Below are positions 43,354-56,247 of a stretch of 64,000 bases of DNA, one piece after another. Numbering within the stretch: the stretch's first letter is position 1; every line of letters begins with the position of its first letter. Location of the stretch: NCBI GenBank assembly GCA_005656395.1, contig SRSI01000043.1, positions 310,001 through 374,000 on the forward strand, given 5' to 3'. This DNA is from Strongyloides papillosus. Taxonomy: Eukaryota; Nematoda; Chromadorea; Rhabditida; Strongyloididae. The notes under the pieces were generated by a model. That model saw only the letters and a list, made by a program, of their open reading frames with translations. It searched no databases and was not told the origin of the DNA. Position numbers and translations under genes: made by a program.

Positions 43354-46300
43354 ATGAATGAGAGAAAATTTCACTTTTATGGTACAACTAATCAACAACA
43401 AAATATAAAAATTGTACCCTTTGAATATATGTTAAAAGGTTCTCCTTCTTCTGAAGAGTGCACAAATAAGAAGAAAAATGAGAAAAAAATAGATGTTATA
43501 TATGATGATGTTCCCTCTACTTCATCATTATTATCAATTAGTCCAACAAATAACATAAAAACACCAAATGAGGATAAGAATTTTTCTTCTTCAATCAATG
43601 AAAGGTATGTTTAAAATAAAAAATATACAATAATTTTTTTATTTTTACTTTTTTATTACTCTAAATGTAACTCATAGTAATATATTAAGACATTTTCAAA
43701 TATACCATCTCTATATAAATATATAATATTCATATTTTGTTTATGTTTAAAAGAATATGTACTTCAATACAATTTTTCTACAAATACACACATTATTTAT
43801 TATATCATGATCTTTCTATTTTAATTACTACAAATAACTATCAAATATACAACTAGGATAATATTATTATTATTTCATTCCAAATAATTCTTATATTACG
43901 GAAAATTTATATTAAATAATGAAAAAAATAAGATTATATTTTATCATCTCCTTCTTTATTTTTTCTATAGTTACCTTCAAAATGGAAAGACTAAGCAACG
44001 ACCTTTTCTTGTAATTTTAGTTTGATAAACTAGAAAATATAATTTATTTTTATATAAACATAATTTTTGTTATTAGAGAATTTATCATTTTTTCTATAGA
44101 AAGATTATTTTTTACAATGATAACTTTTAATATTGTTTTTATTATGTCGATTTCTTATATAATTGTTGTTATTGAAGTGTATTAATGAAAGTTAAAATAT
44201 TGTAATCATTTCTTAATACTTATATTGGTTTTGTATTTATAACTTTGATAAAAGGATACCTATCATTTGACTCATTTTGAGTTTGTATACTCATATTTAT
44301 AGAGTTTAAGTCGAGGGGTCCAATTAATTATATAAATATAATTTGTGGCTCTTTATCTAGTAACAATTATCAAGTACTATAAATCAAAATTTCTACATTT
44401 ACTTTATATTTTATTTTATAATTATTTTAATACTTATTTTTTGTAGGAAAATTGAAAAATTTATGTCATCTATGTTAATTAATGCTAAGGAACTTTGCTC
44501 AATAGATCAATATCAGGATAGTGTAAAAGAATCAAAAGATAATAGTAATTTAAGGTATTTTAACAAAAATTATAATCAAACTGAGATGGGAAATAGACAT
44601 AACAAATCAGGAGTTGAAAAAAATAGTGAAGATAAGATTAAGGATGATAAGATAGTTGATGAAAAAAACGTTATTACTACCAGTAGGAAGTTAAATTTAG
44701 GATCTCCATTGTCTAACTCAGATTCTCATATCATTTACCAACCAACATACAATATAAATAATGGGAAAAAAAGTTTAATCACTAATTCGACTACATCAGG
44801 AGACTCCCCTACCCTGTCATCATCATCCTCGATTGTCTCAACTACAGACTACCATAATTATTCAAGGGAACAGGCAAACGAACCTCCAAAAAAGATAATC
44901 TTAAAAGGAAATAATACTCATTCTATAGGTGATGGTAAAGTAGAAGTTTCATCAAATAAGCTTATACCAAATAACTATAATATAATTAAAATTGATGGTT
45001 ATTCTAATCAAAATTTATACAATAATAATATTCAAGTAGAAAAGAAGAATAAAAAGGAGAAAGATAATCACTACATAAAAGAAGGTGAATATTCACAAAG
45101 TTCTTCTATATTATTACAATCTTCATCATTATCATCAGGTGGGTTGTTTGTTATGTTTTATCATTCCTTCTATCTTTCTCTCTCCCCTCTTTTATTGTCA
45201 TTTATATTATATTAGTTAATATTGTAATTGTTAGAATATATACACATATCTTTTTGTGACTGTAATTCTCTTTTGATATATGTATATATTATTTTAAATG
45301 AGAAATTTTGTAGATATATATATATATTTTAATCATCAAATTATCTTTTATCTTTATATAATTTGTATATTTTTAGATCACCATCAACCTACTACTAATA
45401 AGGATAAGAATAATAGTATTAGTGATAAACTGATAATGAAAGATAAAGACAAAAATTTTAGCAGTAATTTAGTCAAAAGTTCAACAATCATATCAGTTAA
45501 TCCATTAAGGTATGCAAAACATTTTTTTTCTCTCCACTTTTTTTTTGAATATACCCTTTACCATTATTTTTTTTACCTCCAATTTTTAGATCTCTTATTG
45601 TGAATGATGATGGTTATTATTCACATAGCCCAGATCCTACCAAAAAATACTCTAACAATAGGAAAAATCCTTCAATGACATTAAAAAACAGTTTAACATA
45701 TCACCATAGTTTTTTTTCACCAGTAAAAAGTAATAGATCAGGATATGGTTCACAGTTAATTGATAGACAGTCATCATGGTTACCGAACGTCACCAGAATA
45801 TCAACGTCAATTATCTCTGACTCATCTGATGATGGCGGTAAATTAGATGAAACTATCTTGGATGATGATACACATGTTCATAGGAACTTACTTTATCAAA
45901 CAGCAATAAATATTGATTTTCTTGTTGATAGTACATCATCATGTCTTTTTGGATTACTTGATAAACATTCAACGTCAAGATTAAATAATACTAAAAAAAT
46001 TGGGGTGCTTGGTTCAAATATAAGAAGATTTTTTAGTAGTAGTAAACATACTTCAAAAAATGGTGATATAACTTTTTATAGGACTTCAAAAGTACCATCT
46101 TGTTTTGGGATGTCTTTAAGTGATGTTCAAGGGTATTGTGAAGGTGAGGTCCTCCCTAAGTGTATATTTGAAATAATGAAATTCCTCCTTAATCATGCTT
46201 CAACAACTGATGGGATATTTAGAAAGAGTGGTGTAAGAAGTAGGATAGAAAAATTAAAATCTCAATGTATTGTTAAATTTCCAAATGAAAGAGTTTTTTA

Positions 46301-47558
46301 TAAAGATAATGGTGAGTGTCTGTTGACGATGACACAAGTTCATGATGTTGCTGATACGATGAAACAATATTTTCGTGAGATTCCGGGTAAATTGTTTTCC
46401 GAAAAAATTAGTGATTTCCTTATTTGTATTGCTAATGGTCTTCCAAGTGATAAACAAATTGAAGCTTTAAGATATGTTATATTATTGATGGAGGATACCA
46501 ATAGATATGCAGCATTGGCATTATTTTCATTTTTAAATAGAATAAGTTCATGGGCCTCTGAAAATAATATGTCTGCAGAGAATTTGGCAGTTTGTTTTAC
46601 ACCATCTTTATTCAACTTAAATACTGAATCAGATAAAGGAACAAATTCAATGTCTAATTTACGTTTGAAGCGCCGTAAAACGATAGCGATGCCATCTGAA
46701 CAGGAGTTAATGGAGTACCAGGGAGCACAAAAATCACTAGCATTATTGATAAAACATTATGAGCATTTATTTAACTTACCAACTGATTTACATAGACAAT
46801 TAAAAGTGAGAAGTCCCTTCTTCAACTTTGGTTGTTATAATGAGCCAACAATTAATATTAACAATATAACTGATATAGATATAAAGGAATGCCAAAATCA
46901 AATAAGAGGATTAGTCTACGAAATTGTTAATGATTATGGATTAGATTGGAATACCTGGATTCCAGATTGTTGTTATAGGGATATAGCAATATACCGTAAA
47001 CCAGTTGAAAGATGTAAATTTCATTTTATCAGGGCATCTTTTACGGTCGGAGTTAGTCCTCATGAGATGTGGAAAGTTTTAAGTAAAAATCGTAAGGCAT
47101 GGGAAAAGAATGTTGATTATACCAGTAGTGTATTTGTCATTAATAATGAAAGTGACATTCAATTGATCTCATATAAGAATTATGATGAAAGACAAGAATT
47201 TTCCAAGAAATGTTTACTATTTAGGACATGGAAAAAAGATTCACCAGAATTGAGAGGAGGAGTGGTCCTGATTGAGAGGAGTGTTGAAGATAAAGAATTT
47301 ACCCACTCTAATGGACATAATATCTTCCCTGAGGTGACATGTTCATGTTTCTTAATTATGCCATCAGGAAATGGATCATCGAAAGTAAATTATATTCATA
47401 GGGCAGATGTTAAAGGCCGTGGTGATTTATACTATTCTAAGGTCTACCCAAAAGTTATTACTCAGAAGATGGTTAATTTGAAAAATTATTTTAATATAAC
47501 ATCATCAGCCAGAAATCCATCTAATGGTCCAGTAAAAGGAAAAGAAACATCTTTTTAA
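43354..47558 (+). CDS. gei-1: RhoGAP-START protein (DLC1/STARD8/STARD13 type)
   Basis: Four exons in phase: 43354..43604, 44447..45138, 45377..45509 and 45590..47558; 1014 residues. The N-terminal half is Ser/Asn/Lys-rich and disordered. The RhoGAP domain starts around residue 525 (SCFGMSLSDV) and has the arginine finger in GIFRKSG (about residue 570), and later AENLAVCFTPSLF. A START lipid-binding domain occupies about 790-1005 (FHFIRASFTVGVSPHEMWKVL, HRADVKGRGDLYYSKVYPKV). RhoGAP followed by START is specific to the DLC1 family, whose C. elegans member is GEI-1; it turns off Rho-type GTPases at adhesions. No SAM domain is seen at the N-terminus, so a further 5' exon is possible although ATG 43354 opens a good frame. 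Confidence 0.88.
43605..44446 (+). other. RhoGAP-START gene intron 1 (842 nt)
   Basis: Donor gtatgt, acceptor tttttgtag. The next introns are 238 and 80 nt. Nothing recognised inside. Confidence 0.6.
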
Positions 47559-50500
47559 GGTATTTTAAATATTTATATCTTTCCTAAGAAAAAAACAACA
47601 AACAATATAGATACTCAATATACGGTCTTCTTATCATAATTCTTAAAAAAATTGAATACCAGAACAAATCAAAACCAGATATATATAAATATATGTATAA
47701 ATATAATATATGTATGAAGATATATAAATGAAGTCTTTTTTTTTAAATATTGTATTTATATTATTGTAAAAATTATTCTCTTAACCAATTCTCTTTTTCG
47801 TTAACTTACCTTTCGAGTGTAGAGTTATTGTATATGTAATAAAATTATATTTATGTGTGTATTTGTAGTAATTTTTTATCATAAGAGCTATTTTAATATT
47901 TTACCAAATATTTTACTTATTTTTTTGGCATTCTCAAATATTTATGGGATGAAATGTTTTCTTTTACAATGGAAGTCATTTGTGTAATGTATAAATTATA
48001 CAATGTAATGTTATTAGAAGTTTCTTTTTTATATGTTGTAATAATGAATCTTTTGTCTCGTTAATTTGTTAGTCGTTTTATATTTTTATTACATTTCTAT
48101 TTTCCTTATTTCTTTACAATCAAATGTACATATTTATGTAATTTATTTTTAAGCTCTTTTTTCACATTAAATATTTGTAAAGATAAAATTTTTATCAAGA
48201 GAAGTTGATTAGAGATATGTATATGTTATATTTATATGATGTTTAACAACCAAATAAATTACTTCATGCCTCAAAATAAATTGTTTATTTTTTCAATGTT
48301 TGCTTTATTATTAATACAATTATTAGAGCATCTGTTTAATTAATGCCTAAGATGGAGATAAAAAGTTTGTGTAATTAATTAATAATGATAAAAGTTTAAT
48401 AAAAAGTGTACTTTTGTATGAGATGCACACTTCTCCTGATAAAGGACCATCAATTTATAGAAATATAAGTAAGTAAAGAAGAGTTATCTCCAAAGTGTCT
48501 ATAAATTTTTGATAGATTAAACATTTTAATATATTTAAATTTAATTCAAAACGACTGTAGAATGAAATGTTATGTTTGAAGTAAATTTTTTGACAAGTTG
48601 TTGTATAAAGTTATCTTTCAAAAATATTTTTAAATACCATATGATGATGCTGGAAAGTTTATCTTTGAAGATATAGTATTATTTGAAAATAAATAGATAG
48701 TTATCTTTAAACTTTTGTAAGCTTAATATATACTTATATATTGTGACATTAAAATGATAAAGATCGTAATTCTTAAGTAATTTAGTATTTAAATTTTATT
48801 GATATATGTTTATATATGCGTAATTGTTAGGAATGTTTAAAAATTGTAGGAGTAAAGTATGGTATGTTAACTGTTATTTGATACATTGTTAAGAATTTTA
48901 TGAAAATAATTTGTCTATTTATATGGATTATTAATATAGCTTATATATATCTTCTTTTCGTTTACAATATCATCTTCAGTAGTTGTTTGTTACTAAACTT
49001 AACCTAGGTTATGTACACAAATACTATTCTTATACTTTTTATGTTTTACTTATTAATATCTATATTCTTTTATAAATCATTAATAAACTTTTCTTATTCA
49101 TTTACTGAATGATAATAATATTTTTTATTCTTAATTAATCAATCATTATTTTACTATTTTTAAAGTACATTTATTAATAAAAAAAAGGTTTAAAAACATA
49201 TAGTACATTTCTTTAAAATGGCATTGTTTAAGTACATATCAAAAGAGAGATGTTATGTAATTTATGTTAATTTAATTTAAACATTCTTTTTATATTACTT
49301 TTTATATAATAGATAATTTATTTAATAGTTTAATAATGATCTAATCATTCCTTTATAATTATTAAAATGATGGTGCCATACAAAAGGAAGAGATATACGC
49401 AATGTATTTATTTTTTACAAAATCTATCAATATTCATAGCACCTTTTGATTTATAATATATATATGTATATATTTATTAGATCTCTTTTACTTTTTATAT
49501 GGACATTCTCCAACTGAAAGGTCACTTCCATTTACATCTGCATCTATATATCTATCTACACATATACGAGTGTTGTTCTTCGCTTTTTACTACAAAAATT
49601 GAACTATTATTTATATATATTCATGCATCATTGAATGCGTTTGAGAGGTAAAATATATAGCATAAAAAAGTAATAAATATATTACTTATCCTTTCAAGCT
49701 CTTTTAAGAATCTTATAAATTAATTTCTTTTCTTTTATATTTTTTATTCTTTTTTGTACTTTATTTTTACTACATGGATTACATGTTTTACCTATTAAAA
49801 TATTATATTTCTTTTTTATTTATAAAAATCTGAAAAAGGCAATTAAAATGATTATTTAAAGTATAAAACTTATTATCTATTCTTATTTTACAAAATGTCT
49901 TTTTGTTTTTTTCTTTATCACTAACTACTACAACTACTACTCTCTCCTTTGTTTTATCTTTGTAGTATTAACTTTCCTTAATCGGCTTTCAGGAGAATTA
50001 TATTATTTTTGAGGTTATTGATGTTTTATATATAATAAGAGAAGAAAGGAATAATTAAAACAATACAATACAGTTATTTTAGTGATAAAAAAATGTTTTC
50101 AATAGAGAGTTTAAATGTATATAATTTATTTGTTGTGTAACCAAAGATTGTAGAAAGTTATTTCTTCATATTCCTCTATATATTTTATGATATCAAAAAT
50201 AATATATTATTATTAACTTTTTATTGAAAAAATTAAGTCCATTTGATATATTTATTCAATATACGATGATAACATATATATTTATTTAACTTTATTTTTA
50301 TTTGTTATATAAATAGAAAACGAATATATGTGTATTAAGCAATAAAAATAGATTTAAAAAGTATTTTGTATGAATCATAATATGATTATATTAATTGAAG
50401 ATGTATGATTATATCGTCAAAAAATAAGTGTCTCTCTGATAAGTTTTTATAAAATATATTATAGCAATCTTTTCGCTTTTTATTATTTTATATTAAACTA

Positions 50501-50791
50501 ATAATATGTATAATTTTTATGATTATTTTGCGTTTTCTTTTAATGAGATATTATACGATTATTTTATTAGTATTTTCTCAAATTTTTAAAACATAAAGTA
50601 ATTAAAATTTTCTTTTTTAGTTTTATATCATTAATTATTTCTTCTTAATTGAAAATCTACATCTCTATATGATCTCGTACTAACATATAATTTATTTCTT
50701 CTATTAGTTGTTAAAAAAATAATATACTAATATATATTTATTCACCTAAAGAATTCTCATGAATATATAACAATAAAAATATACATAAAAA
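47559..50791. other. Intergenic, very AT-rich
   Basis: 3.2 kb between the RhoGAP-START gene and ina-1 with no recognisable gene or RNA. Presumably it carries ina-1 regulatory DNA. Confidence 0.4.
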
Positions 50792-53700
50792 ATGAGGTTA
50801 ATTTTATTACTTTTCCTCACTATATTAAGAAAAGTCTATTTATTTAATATTGACATTTCATCACCAACATACAAAGTTGGCCCACCTAATTCACACTTTG
50901 GTTTCTCTGTAGCAGAACATTTTAATGGGAACAATCCAATACTCCTAATTGGGGCACCAAAAGCTAATTCAAGTCAACCAGAGACAATTTCAGCTGGTGC
51001 TATATATTCATGTCCATTAAACAGTTATTTTCGATACAAATCAAATATTAATAATAAATGGTGTTCACAGGCGTATGTTGAATACCAGAATAAAGAAAGG
51101 TACAAATTACCCCCTAGAACAAAAGATGATCGTAGTATAACAATTGATTCAAAAGGTAGTGATTACCAATTACTTGGAGCTTCATTATCATCATCTGGTA
51201 AGGTTAACGGTAGAGCTATCGCCTGTGCCCCATTAAAAAGATACCACGAAGGTGTCAGTTACACAGATGGTAGTTGTTACCTCCTCGGAACTGATTTAAC
51301 ATTAACGTCAATCATCCACAATTGTAATGGTGGAAGGTTATCCAAACAGGAAAGACACAATAGTTATGGAGCATGTATGCAAGGATTTAGTTCATCAATA
51401 GATGAAGAAGTAATATTAACCGGAGCAATTGGTGCTAAAGCATGGACAGGTGGTGTTCATGCGACATTTGTTGATAGGTCTGATGATGTCTTTGCTATTA
51501 ATATTGATCGAACAACACTTGGTTTTGAGGAAAGAGAAAATGGCATTAGGGAAAATAAGTTGTTTGAGAAGGGTGATTATGTTGGGTATAGTGTTAAACA
51601 TGGGAGATTTGGATTTTGGTATGAGGATAAGAAGAATTTTACTATTGTTAGTGGATCAACAAGACATAATCAGAGTGGTTCTGTGGTGTTCTTTCCTTTC
51701 ATGAGTATTCAAGATCAATCTTATGAAGAAATGTTACCAACTAATGATGGATTTATGTTAAAGGGAAGACAAATTGGTAGTGGATTTGGATATTCTATTG
51801 AAGTTCTTGATCTTAATAATGATGGTTTTGATGATCTTATTGTTGGAGCACCTTTCGAATTTCATATCGATGAGAAAGGTAATGAATATCATGGTGCTGT
51901 TTATGTATACTTTTCAAATGGAAAATTCCAATCTAGAGATCAAAATGAACTTGTCTTCAGGAAACCTATCATATTAAGGGGAAAAGAAAAATACTCTCAA
52001 TATGGTATTTCAATAACAAAATTAGGAAATCTTGATAGAGATGAGTATGGTTATCAAGATTTTGCTGTTGGAGCACCATTCGATGACAATGGTGCCGGTG
52101 TTATTTATGTCTATTTTGGTAGTAAAGATAAGAAGACTTTTAATATAAAACCTGCACAAATTATTCAAGCATCAAAACTTGGTATCTCTCCAAAACAAAA
52201 TCCACTGAAAAGTTGTGGTTTTTCATTGTCCGGAGGTAGTGATATTGACAATAATGGATATCCAGATCTTCTTGTTGGTTGTGTTTTGTCTGATACAGTT
52301 GTTGCATTAAGATCGAAGCCTATTATAAATATTATTACTGATCATTTTATGATTAATAGTTCTTTAAATATTGATGGTGGTGTTAGTTGTCCGAGAGGTT
52401 CAAAGACATGTTTTGAATTTACAACAATTCTTAGTATGAATCCAAGTTATTCAAAAGAAAAGTTAGTTGATTATACAAAGGATGTCTTTATCTGCCAACT
52501 TGAAACACTACCATATCAATTGGGTATTGATAAGAGAGCTAAAATTTATGGTTCCAAAGATGGTTATTCTTTAACATGGGAATGTGGAAAAAATTTAAAC
52601 AAACAATCCCAAAGAAAGATTCATAAACTCTTTATCTCTAAAGATAACACAGATTGGTTAAATCCATTGAAATTAAAGTTTAGCGTATACATTAAAGATC
52701 AACCAAAGACAACCTTACCTGATGAAGGGGAACCACTAATAAATCTCAACAACTATCCAATATTAAATAAATACAACTCAACACATGAAGTAGTGATATC
52801 ATTTAACAAACGTTGTGGTGATGATGATAAATGTGAATCGGATCTAGAATTAAGTGCAACATTTTTAGATATATCACAAGATAAAAAAGGGACTTATGTA
52901 ACAAGGGTTGGTGAAAAAGATTCAATAAATATTAAGTTTGTTGTTAAAAATAAAGGTGAAAGAGCATATGAATCAAGGATGTACCTACAATATAATCATG
53001 ATGAATTGGATGTTCCACAGTTAGATAGTACCAAGAAGTTAAGTTCAGTTAATTTGGAAAGTTATGAAAATAATGTAACTGTATTTTCACTTGGTAATCC
53101 AATTGAACCTGGGAAGGTTATAACTTTCCATGTAATATTTAAATTAGTTAAATCAGAAGGTCAAAGAACAAGTAATATTTTAAATTTTAAAGCTAATGTT
53201 AACTCAACTAGTATTGAAAAAAATGATAAAGATAATGTTTGGGAAGAAGAATTGGAGATAATAAAAGAAGCTGAACTTGAGTTAAGCGGTGTTTCATCTC
53301 CACAAATGAATTACTTTGGTACAACAATTGATAGTTTATCAGATGCTGAATTAAAATATGAAGAAGATATAGGTCCAATGGTTAAACATCAATACACAGT
53401 TACAAATAGAGGACCATTCTATGTTAGAGATCTTTCTGTTGAATTTGACTGGCCATTTAGAATTGATCATGAGGATGATGAAAATAATTATGCATTATAT
53501 CTTCTTGAGATGCCTACGATAATAGAAGCAGATAAATCAATAAGACATTGCCTTGTTGAAGATGCCTATGATTATATAAACCCTCAAAAACTTATTATTG
53601 ATCCAAGTTTAACTGTTGAAAATAGTATCAAACAAAAGGGAAGAAGTAAGAGAGAAGTTGAACAAGGTAAAATGTTTAATATACCAGATATAAAAATTTC

Positions 53701-54229
53701 AACAAAAGGTTTCCTTGGATCGAAGGGTATCCAACCAATTGAGGCAACAGATTCAAATGGATCACCTATAATGATTGTTGATGTAGATTGTAAAAACAGT
53801 TACGTTATGTGCTTCAAAGTTAAATGTCATTTTAACTACATTGAATCTGAATCCTCGGCACAAATAGAATTTAGAGCACGCCTCTGGAACAGAACATTCA
53901 TTGATCACTACACAAATGTTGAGTACGTTCAAATATCTTCCTCAGGAAGAATTATTGTTAAACCAGAACAAGGTGTTGTTGATGATCAATCCAATAACTT
54001 CTTTACTATTAGTACCCATGCATATCCTGATAGACCTAAACTTCAGACACAGGAGCTTCCTATCCTTCCAATAATATTAGCTATTATTGTTGGTTTAATG
54101 ATACTTGGACTTATTATTTTGATATGCTGGAAATGTGGTTTCTTTAAACGAAAACGAGCGGGTGATGGACCATTATTACATAAAGCTGAATTACAATATG
54201 AAAGAGAGATGTGGCATGAAATGCATTAA
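50792..54229 (+). CDS. ina-1: Integrin alpha chain, laminin-receptor type
   Basis: Single exon, 1145 residues. It starts with a signal peptide (MRLILLLFLTILRKVYL) and a seven-bladed FG-GAP propeller without an inserted I domain. Cation-binding loops are visible at about residue 340 (DLNNDGFDD), 413 (NLDRDEYGYQD, atypical) and 484 (DIDNNGYPD). Calf-like regions follow, then a furin-type site RSKR near residue 953. One membrane helix (ILPIILAIIVGLMILGLIILI) leads to the KCGFFKRKR motif and a short tail ending MWHEMH. A cleaved heavy chain and HKAE in the tail point to the alpha3/6/7 (INA-1) group rather than the RGD-binding PAT-2 group, and the length is close to what I recall for INA-1. It would pair with a beta chain to bind basement membrane laminin. 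Confidence 0.92.
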   Translation: MRLILLLFLTILRKVYLFNIDISSPTYKVGPPNSHFGFSVAEHFNGNNPILLIGAPKANSSQPETISAGAIYSCPLNSYFRYKSNINNKWCSQAYVEYQNKERYKLPPRTKDDRSITIDSKGSDYQLLGASLSSSGKVNGRAIACAPLKRYHEGVSYTDGSCYLLGTDLTLTSIIHNCNGGRLSKQERHNSYGACMQGFSSSIDEEVILTGAIGAKAWTGGVHATFVDRSDDVFAINIDRTTLGFEERENGIRENKLFEKGDYVGYSVKHGRFGFWYEDKKNFTIVSGSTRHNQSGSVVFFPFMSIQDQSYEEMLPTNDGFMLKGRQIGSGFGYSIEVLDLNNDGFDDLIVGAPFEFHIDEKGNEYHGAVYVYFSNGKFQSRDQNELVFRKPIILRGKEKYSQYGISITKLGNLDRDEYGYQDFAVGAPFDDNGAGVIYVYFGSKDKKTFNIKPAQIIQASKLGISPKQNPLKSCGFSLSGGSDIDNNGYPDLLVGCVLSDTVVALRSKPIINIITDHFMINSSLNIDGGVSCPRGSKTCFEFTTILSMNPSYSKEKLVDYTKDVFICQLETLPYQLGIDKRAKIYGSKDGYSLTWECGKNLNKQSQRKIHKLFISKDNTDWLNPLKLKFSVYIKDQPKTTLPDEGEPLINLNNYPILNKYNSTHEVVISFNKRCGDDDKCESDLELSATFLDISQDKKGTYVTRVGEKDSINIKFVVKNKGERAYESRMYLQYNHDELDVPQLDSTKKLSSVNLESYENNVTVFSLGNPIEPGKVITFHVIFKLVKSEGQRTSNILNFKANVNSTSIEKNDKDNVWEEELEIIKEAELELSGVSSPQMNYFGTTIDSLSDAELKYEEDIGPMVKHQYTVTNRGPFYVRDLSVEFDWPFRIDHEDDENNYALYLLEMPTIIEADKSIRHCLVEDAYDYINPQKLIIDPSLTVENSIKQKGRSKREVEQGKMFNIPDIKISTKGFLGSKGIQPIEATDSNGSPIMIVDVDCKNSYVMCFKVKCHFNYIESESSAQIEFRARLWNRTFIDHYTNVEYVQISSSGRIIVKPEQGVVDDQSNNFFTISTHAYPDRPKLQTQELPILPIILAIIVGLMILGLIILICWKCGFFKRKRAGDGPLLHKAELQYEREMWHEMH

Positions 54230-54777
54230 AATATTTTATTTTTTTAATAATTTTTATTTATTTGTATATTTTTTGTCTAATTTTTATTAGAATAGTTGTT
54301 ATAATATATAATAAAAAAATTTATATATTTTTTTAAGATTGTCTGAATAAAAAACATACAACTTTAGTTTTTTGAGAACCGGAAAAAAAGTGTTTAGAAA
54401 GACCTTATTATTAATGAGGGAAATATCAATATTTTCTCATGTGTTTATTGAATAGTCATGCTCAGAGTTGTAACAATTCTTTCTTTCATTTATAATTATT
54501 TTATTATTTGACTAAAAAAATTTTGTAGTATGTGCTAATATATTAAATAATTTTATTAGATACGTACTTTACATGAATACTGAATAATTTTTACAAAATA
54601 CATTAATATAAAATATATATTTTTTGTTCTTCTGTGTAAAATAAATTTAAATAAAAATTATATGGATACGAATGCAATTGTAGAAAATATAATTTATATA
54701 TAACAAAAGTAGAATGGAAACGTTTATTTTATTTTATATGAATATATAAAAGATATAAAATTAATTTTCTAAACAAA
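54230..54777. other. Intergenic between ina-1 and the TIL array
   Basis: Convergent 3' flanks of ina-1 (plus) and TIL gene A (minus). Nothing recognised. Confidence 0.4.
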
Positions 54778-55812
54778 TTAATGTCTAAATATAAGAGTAT
54801 ACATACTTGTAACAGTTTTGCGTAAAATATGAATGATATAATATTCTCCTTTTGAAGGCTTTTTGCATTCATCTCTCCTGACACAATTATTAGATTCATC
54901 CAAAGCAAATGGTTCTTGACATTCGCAGCCTTCTTTAACACATTCTTTTGTGCAAACGCGTGTAACGTTTGCAGGAATTCCACATCTGGGTTCACAAGTA
55001 GATTTACATTTTGTGTAAACCATGTTCTTTGGACAACGTGGTGTAGTTCCTGGTCTAGATGTTGTATTACGTGGACATTCTACAGCAAGGATGCATTTGC
55101 CAGTTTCTTCGTTTAGGACGAAAGATTTGTCACATTGACAACCTACAACGCAATCCGAATTACAAACTTTTGGTGGGTCGAAATAATTAGAGCATGTAAG
55201 TGGACAAGAAGTTCCACATTTGTCGAAATGTGCGTTCTCTGAACATTTGGGTGTAGTAACTGTTGGCCATGGTGTTAATGTTACTCCACAATCCGCATAT
55301 CTAACGCAATCGTCAGTTAATGGATCGCGTACGAACCGGGGCTTACAAATGCAACCTGGATTATCACATCGATCATCGCACACCTTTTTAATTCTGGGGT
55401 CATCATAACAAGTTCGTTCACATCCAGTTTTGCAGTTCCTCCAGTATTCGTTCTGGGGACATATACCTGTGGTTGGTGTTGGTTTTTGAGTTGTTGTTGT
55501 TCTTTTAGTTGTTGTTGTTTTTTTAGTTGTTTTGGGTTGGTTGTAACATTGATAAAGTCTAACACATTTGTTTTTATCATTCAAGTAAAAGCCTTTAGTG
55601 CAGACACAGACATAACCATTATTCTTCTTGCAATCTTCATTCTTATAGCATTTCTTAACAGACTGACGATTATTCTTGGTAAAACTGCATGTATTAGTAC
55701 AAACATCACATTTCTTTTTTTTCATATGGTTTGGACATTTTAGTTTTTTTGCATCTACAATAAACGCAACCAAAAACGAAATAAGTATGGTAAAGTACAA
55801 TTTATAAATCAT
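54778..55812 (-). CDS. Secreted protein with four TIL domains (array gene A)
   Basis: Start chosen at ATG 55812 (MIYKLYFTILISFLVAFIVDA), a clear signal peptide matching the start region of gene B; the frame is open 42 nt further up. The mature part has four ten-cysteine TIL (trypsin-inhibitor-like) domains, beginning CPNHMKKKKC, CPQNEYWRNC, CSENAHFDKC and CPKNMVYTKC. The first two are separated by a Thr/Lys-rich linker (KTTKKTTTTKRTTTT). After the last domain is a 28-residue tail ending YTLIFRH that is conserved in gene B. TIL proteins in nematodes are typically serine-protease inhibitors or cysteine-rich matrix or mucin-like secreted proteins; which applies here cannot be told. Single exon. 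Lacks two internal domains present in gene B. Confidence 0.88.
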   Translation of the reverse strand: MIYKLYFTILISFLVAFIVDAKKLKCPNHMKKKKCDVCTNTCSFTKNNRQSVKKCYKNEDCKKNNGYVCVCTKGFYLNDKNKCVRLYQCYNQPKTTKKTTTTKRTTTTQKPTPTTGICPQNEYWRNCKTGCERTCYDDPRIKKVCDDRCDNPGCICKPRFVRDPLTDDCVRYADCGVTLTPWPTVTTPKCSENAHFDKCGTSCPLTCSNYFDPPKVCNSDCVVGCQCDKSFVLNEETGKCILAVECPRNTTSRPGTTPRCPKNMVYTKCKSTCEPRCGIPANVTRVCTKECVKEGCECQEPFALDESNNCVRRDECKKPSKGEYYIIHILRKTVTSMYTLIFRH

Positions 55813-56247
55813 TTTTTTATAAAATAAAAGTTTTGTGATATTATATTTTTTCAAGTCTTTATAAATAGATTATCATATCAAAGATGATAATTAAATAGTG
55901 ATGCTTTGTTGAAAATTGTACGTTAAATATTTTACAGTTTGAGGCAAATTTCAAGAGGAAGAAATATTGTTTCGAACAATGAATAATAAAATAATTTGCA
56001 TTTTTTGCATGAAATATTTATTTTCATGATATAATCACGAAATCTAACTTCCTCATTTTGTTCTGTTCACTTATATTATTAGAATTTATAATTATAATTC
56101 GCATTTCTAGAAAATGGAGAAAAGTTTATATGAAAGCATCATTGAAAACTTTATTTTAGTAAATCTTTTTTAGTAAAAATGCATAAGATCTTAAAAATAT
56201 TTCATATTTGTCTATTAATCATATGGGAAATATTGAGCCTAGTAATC

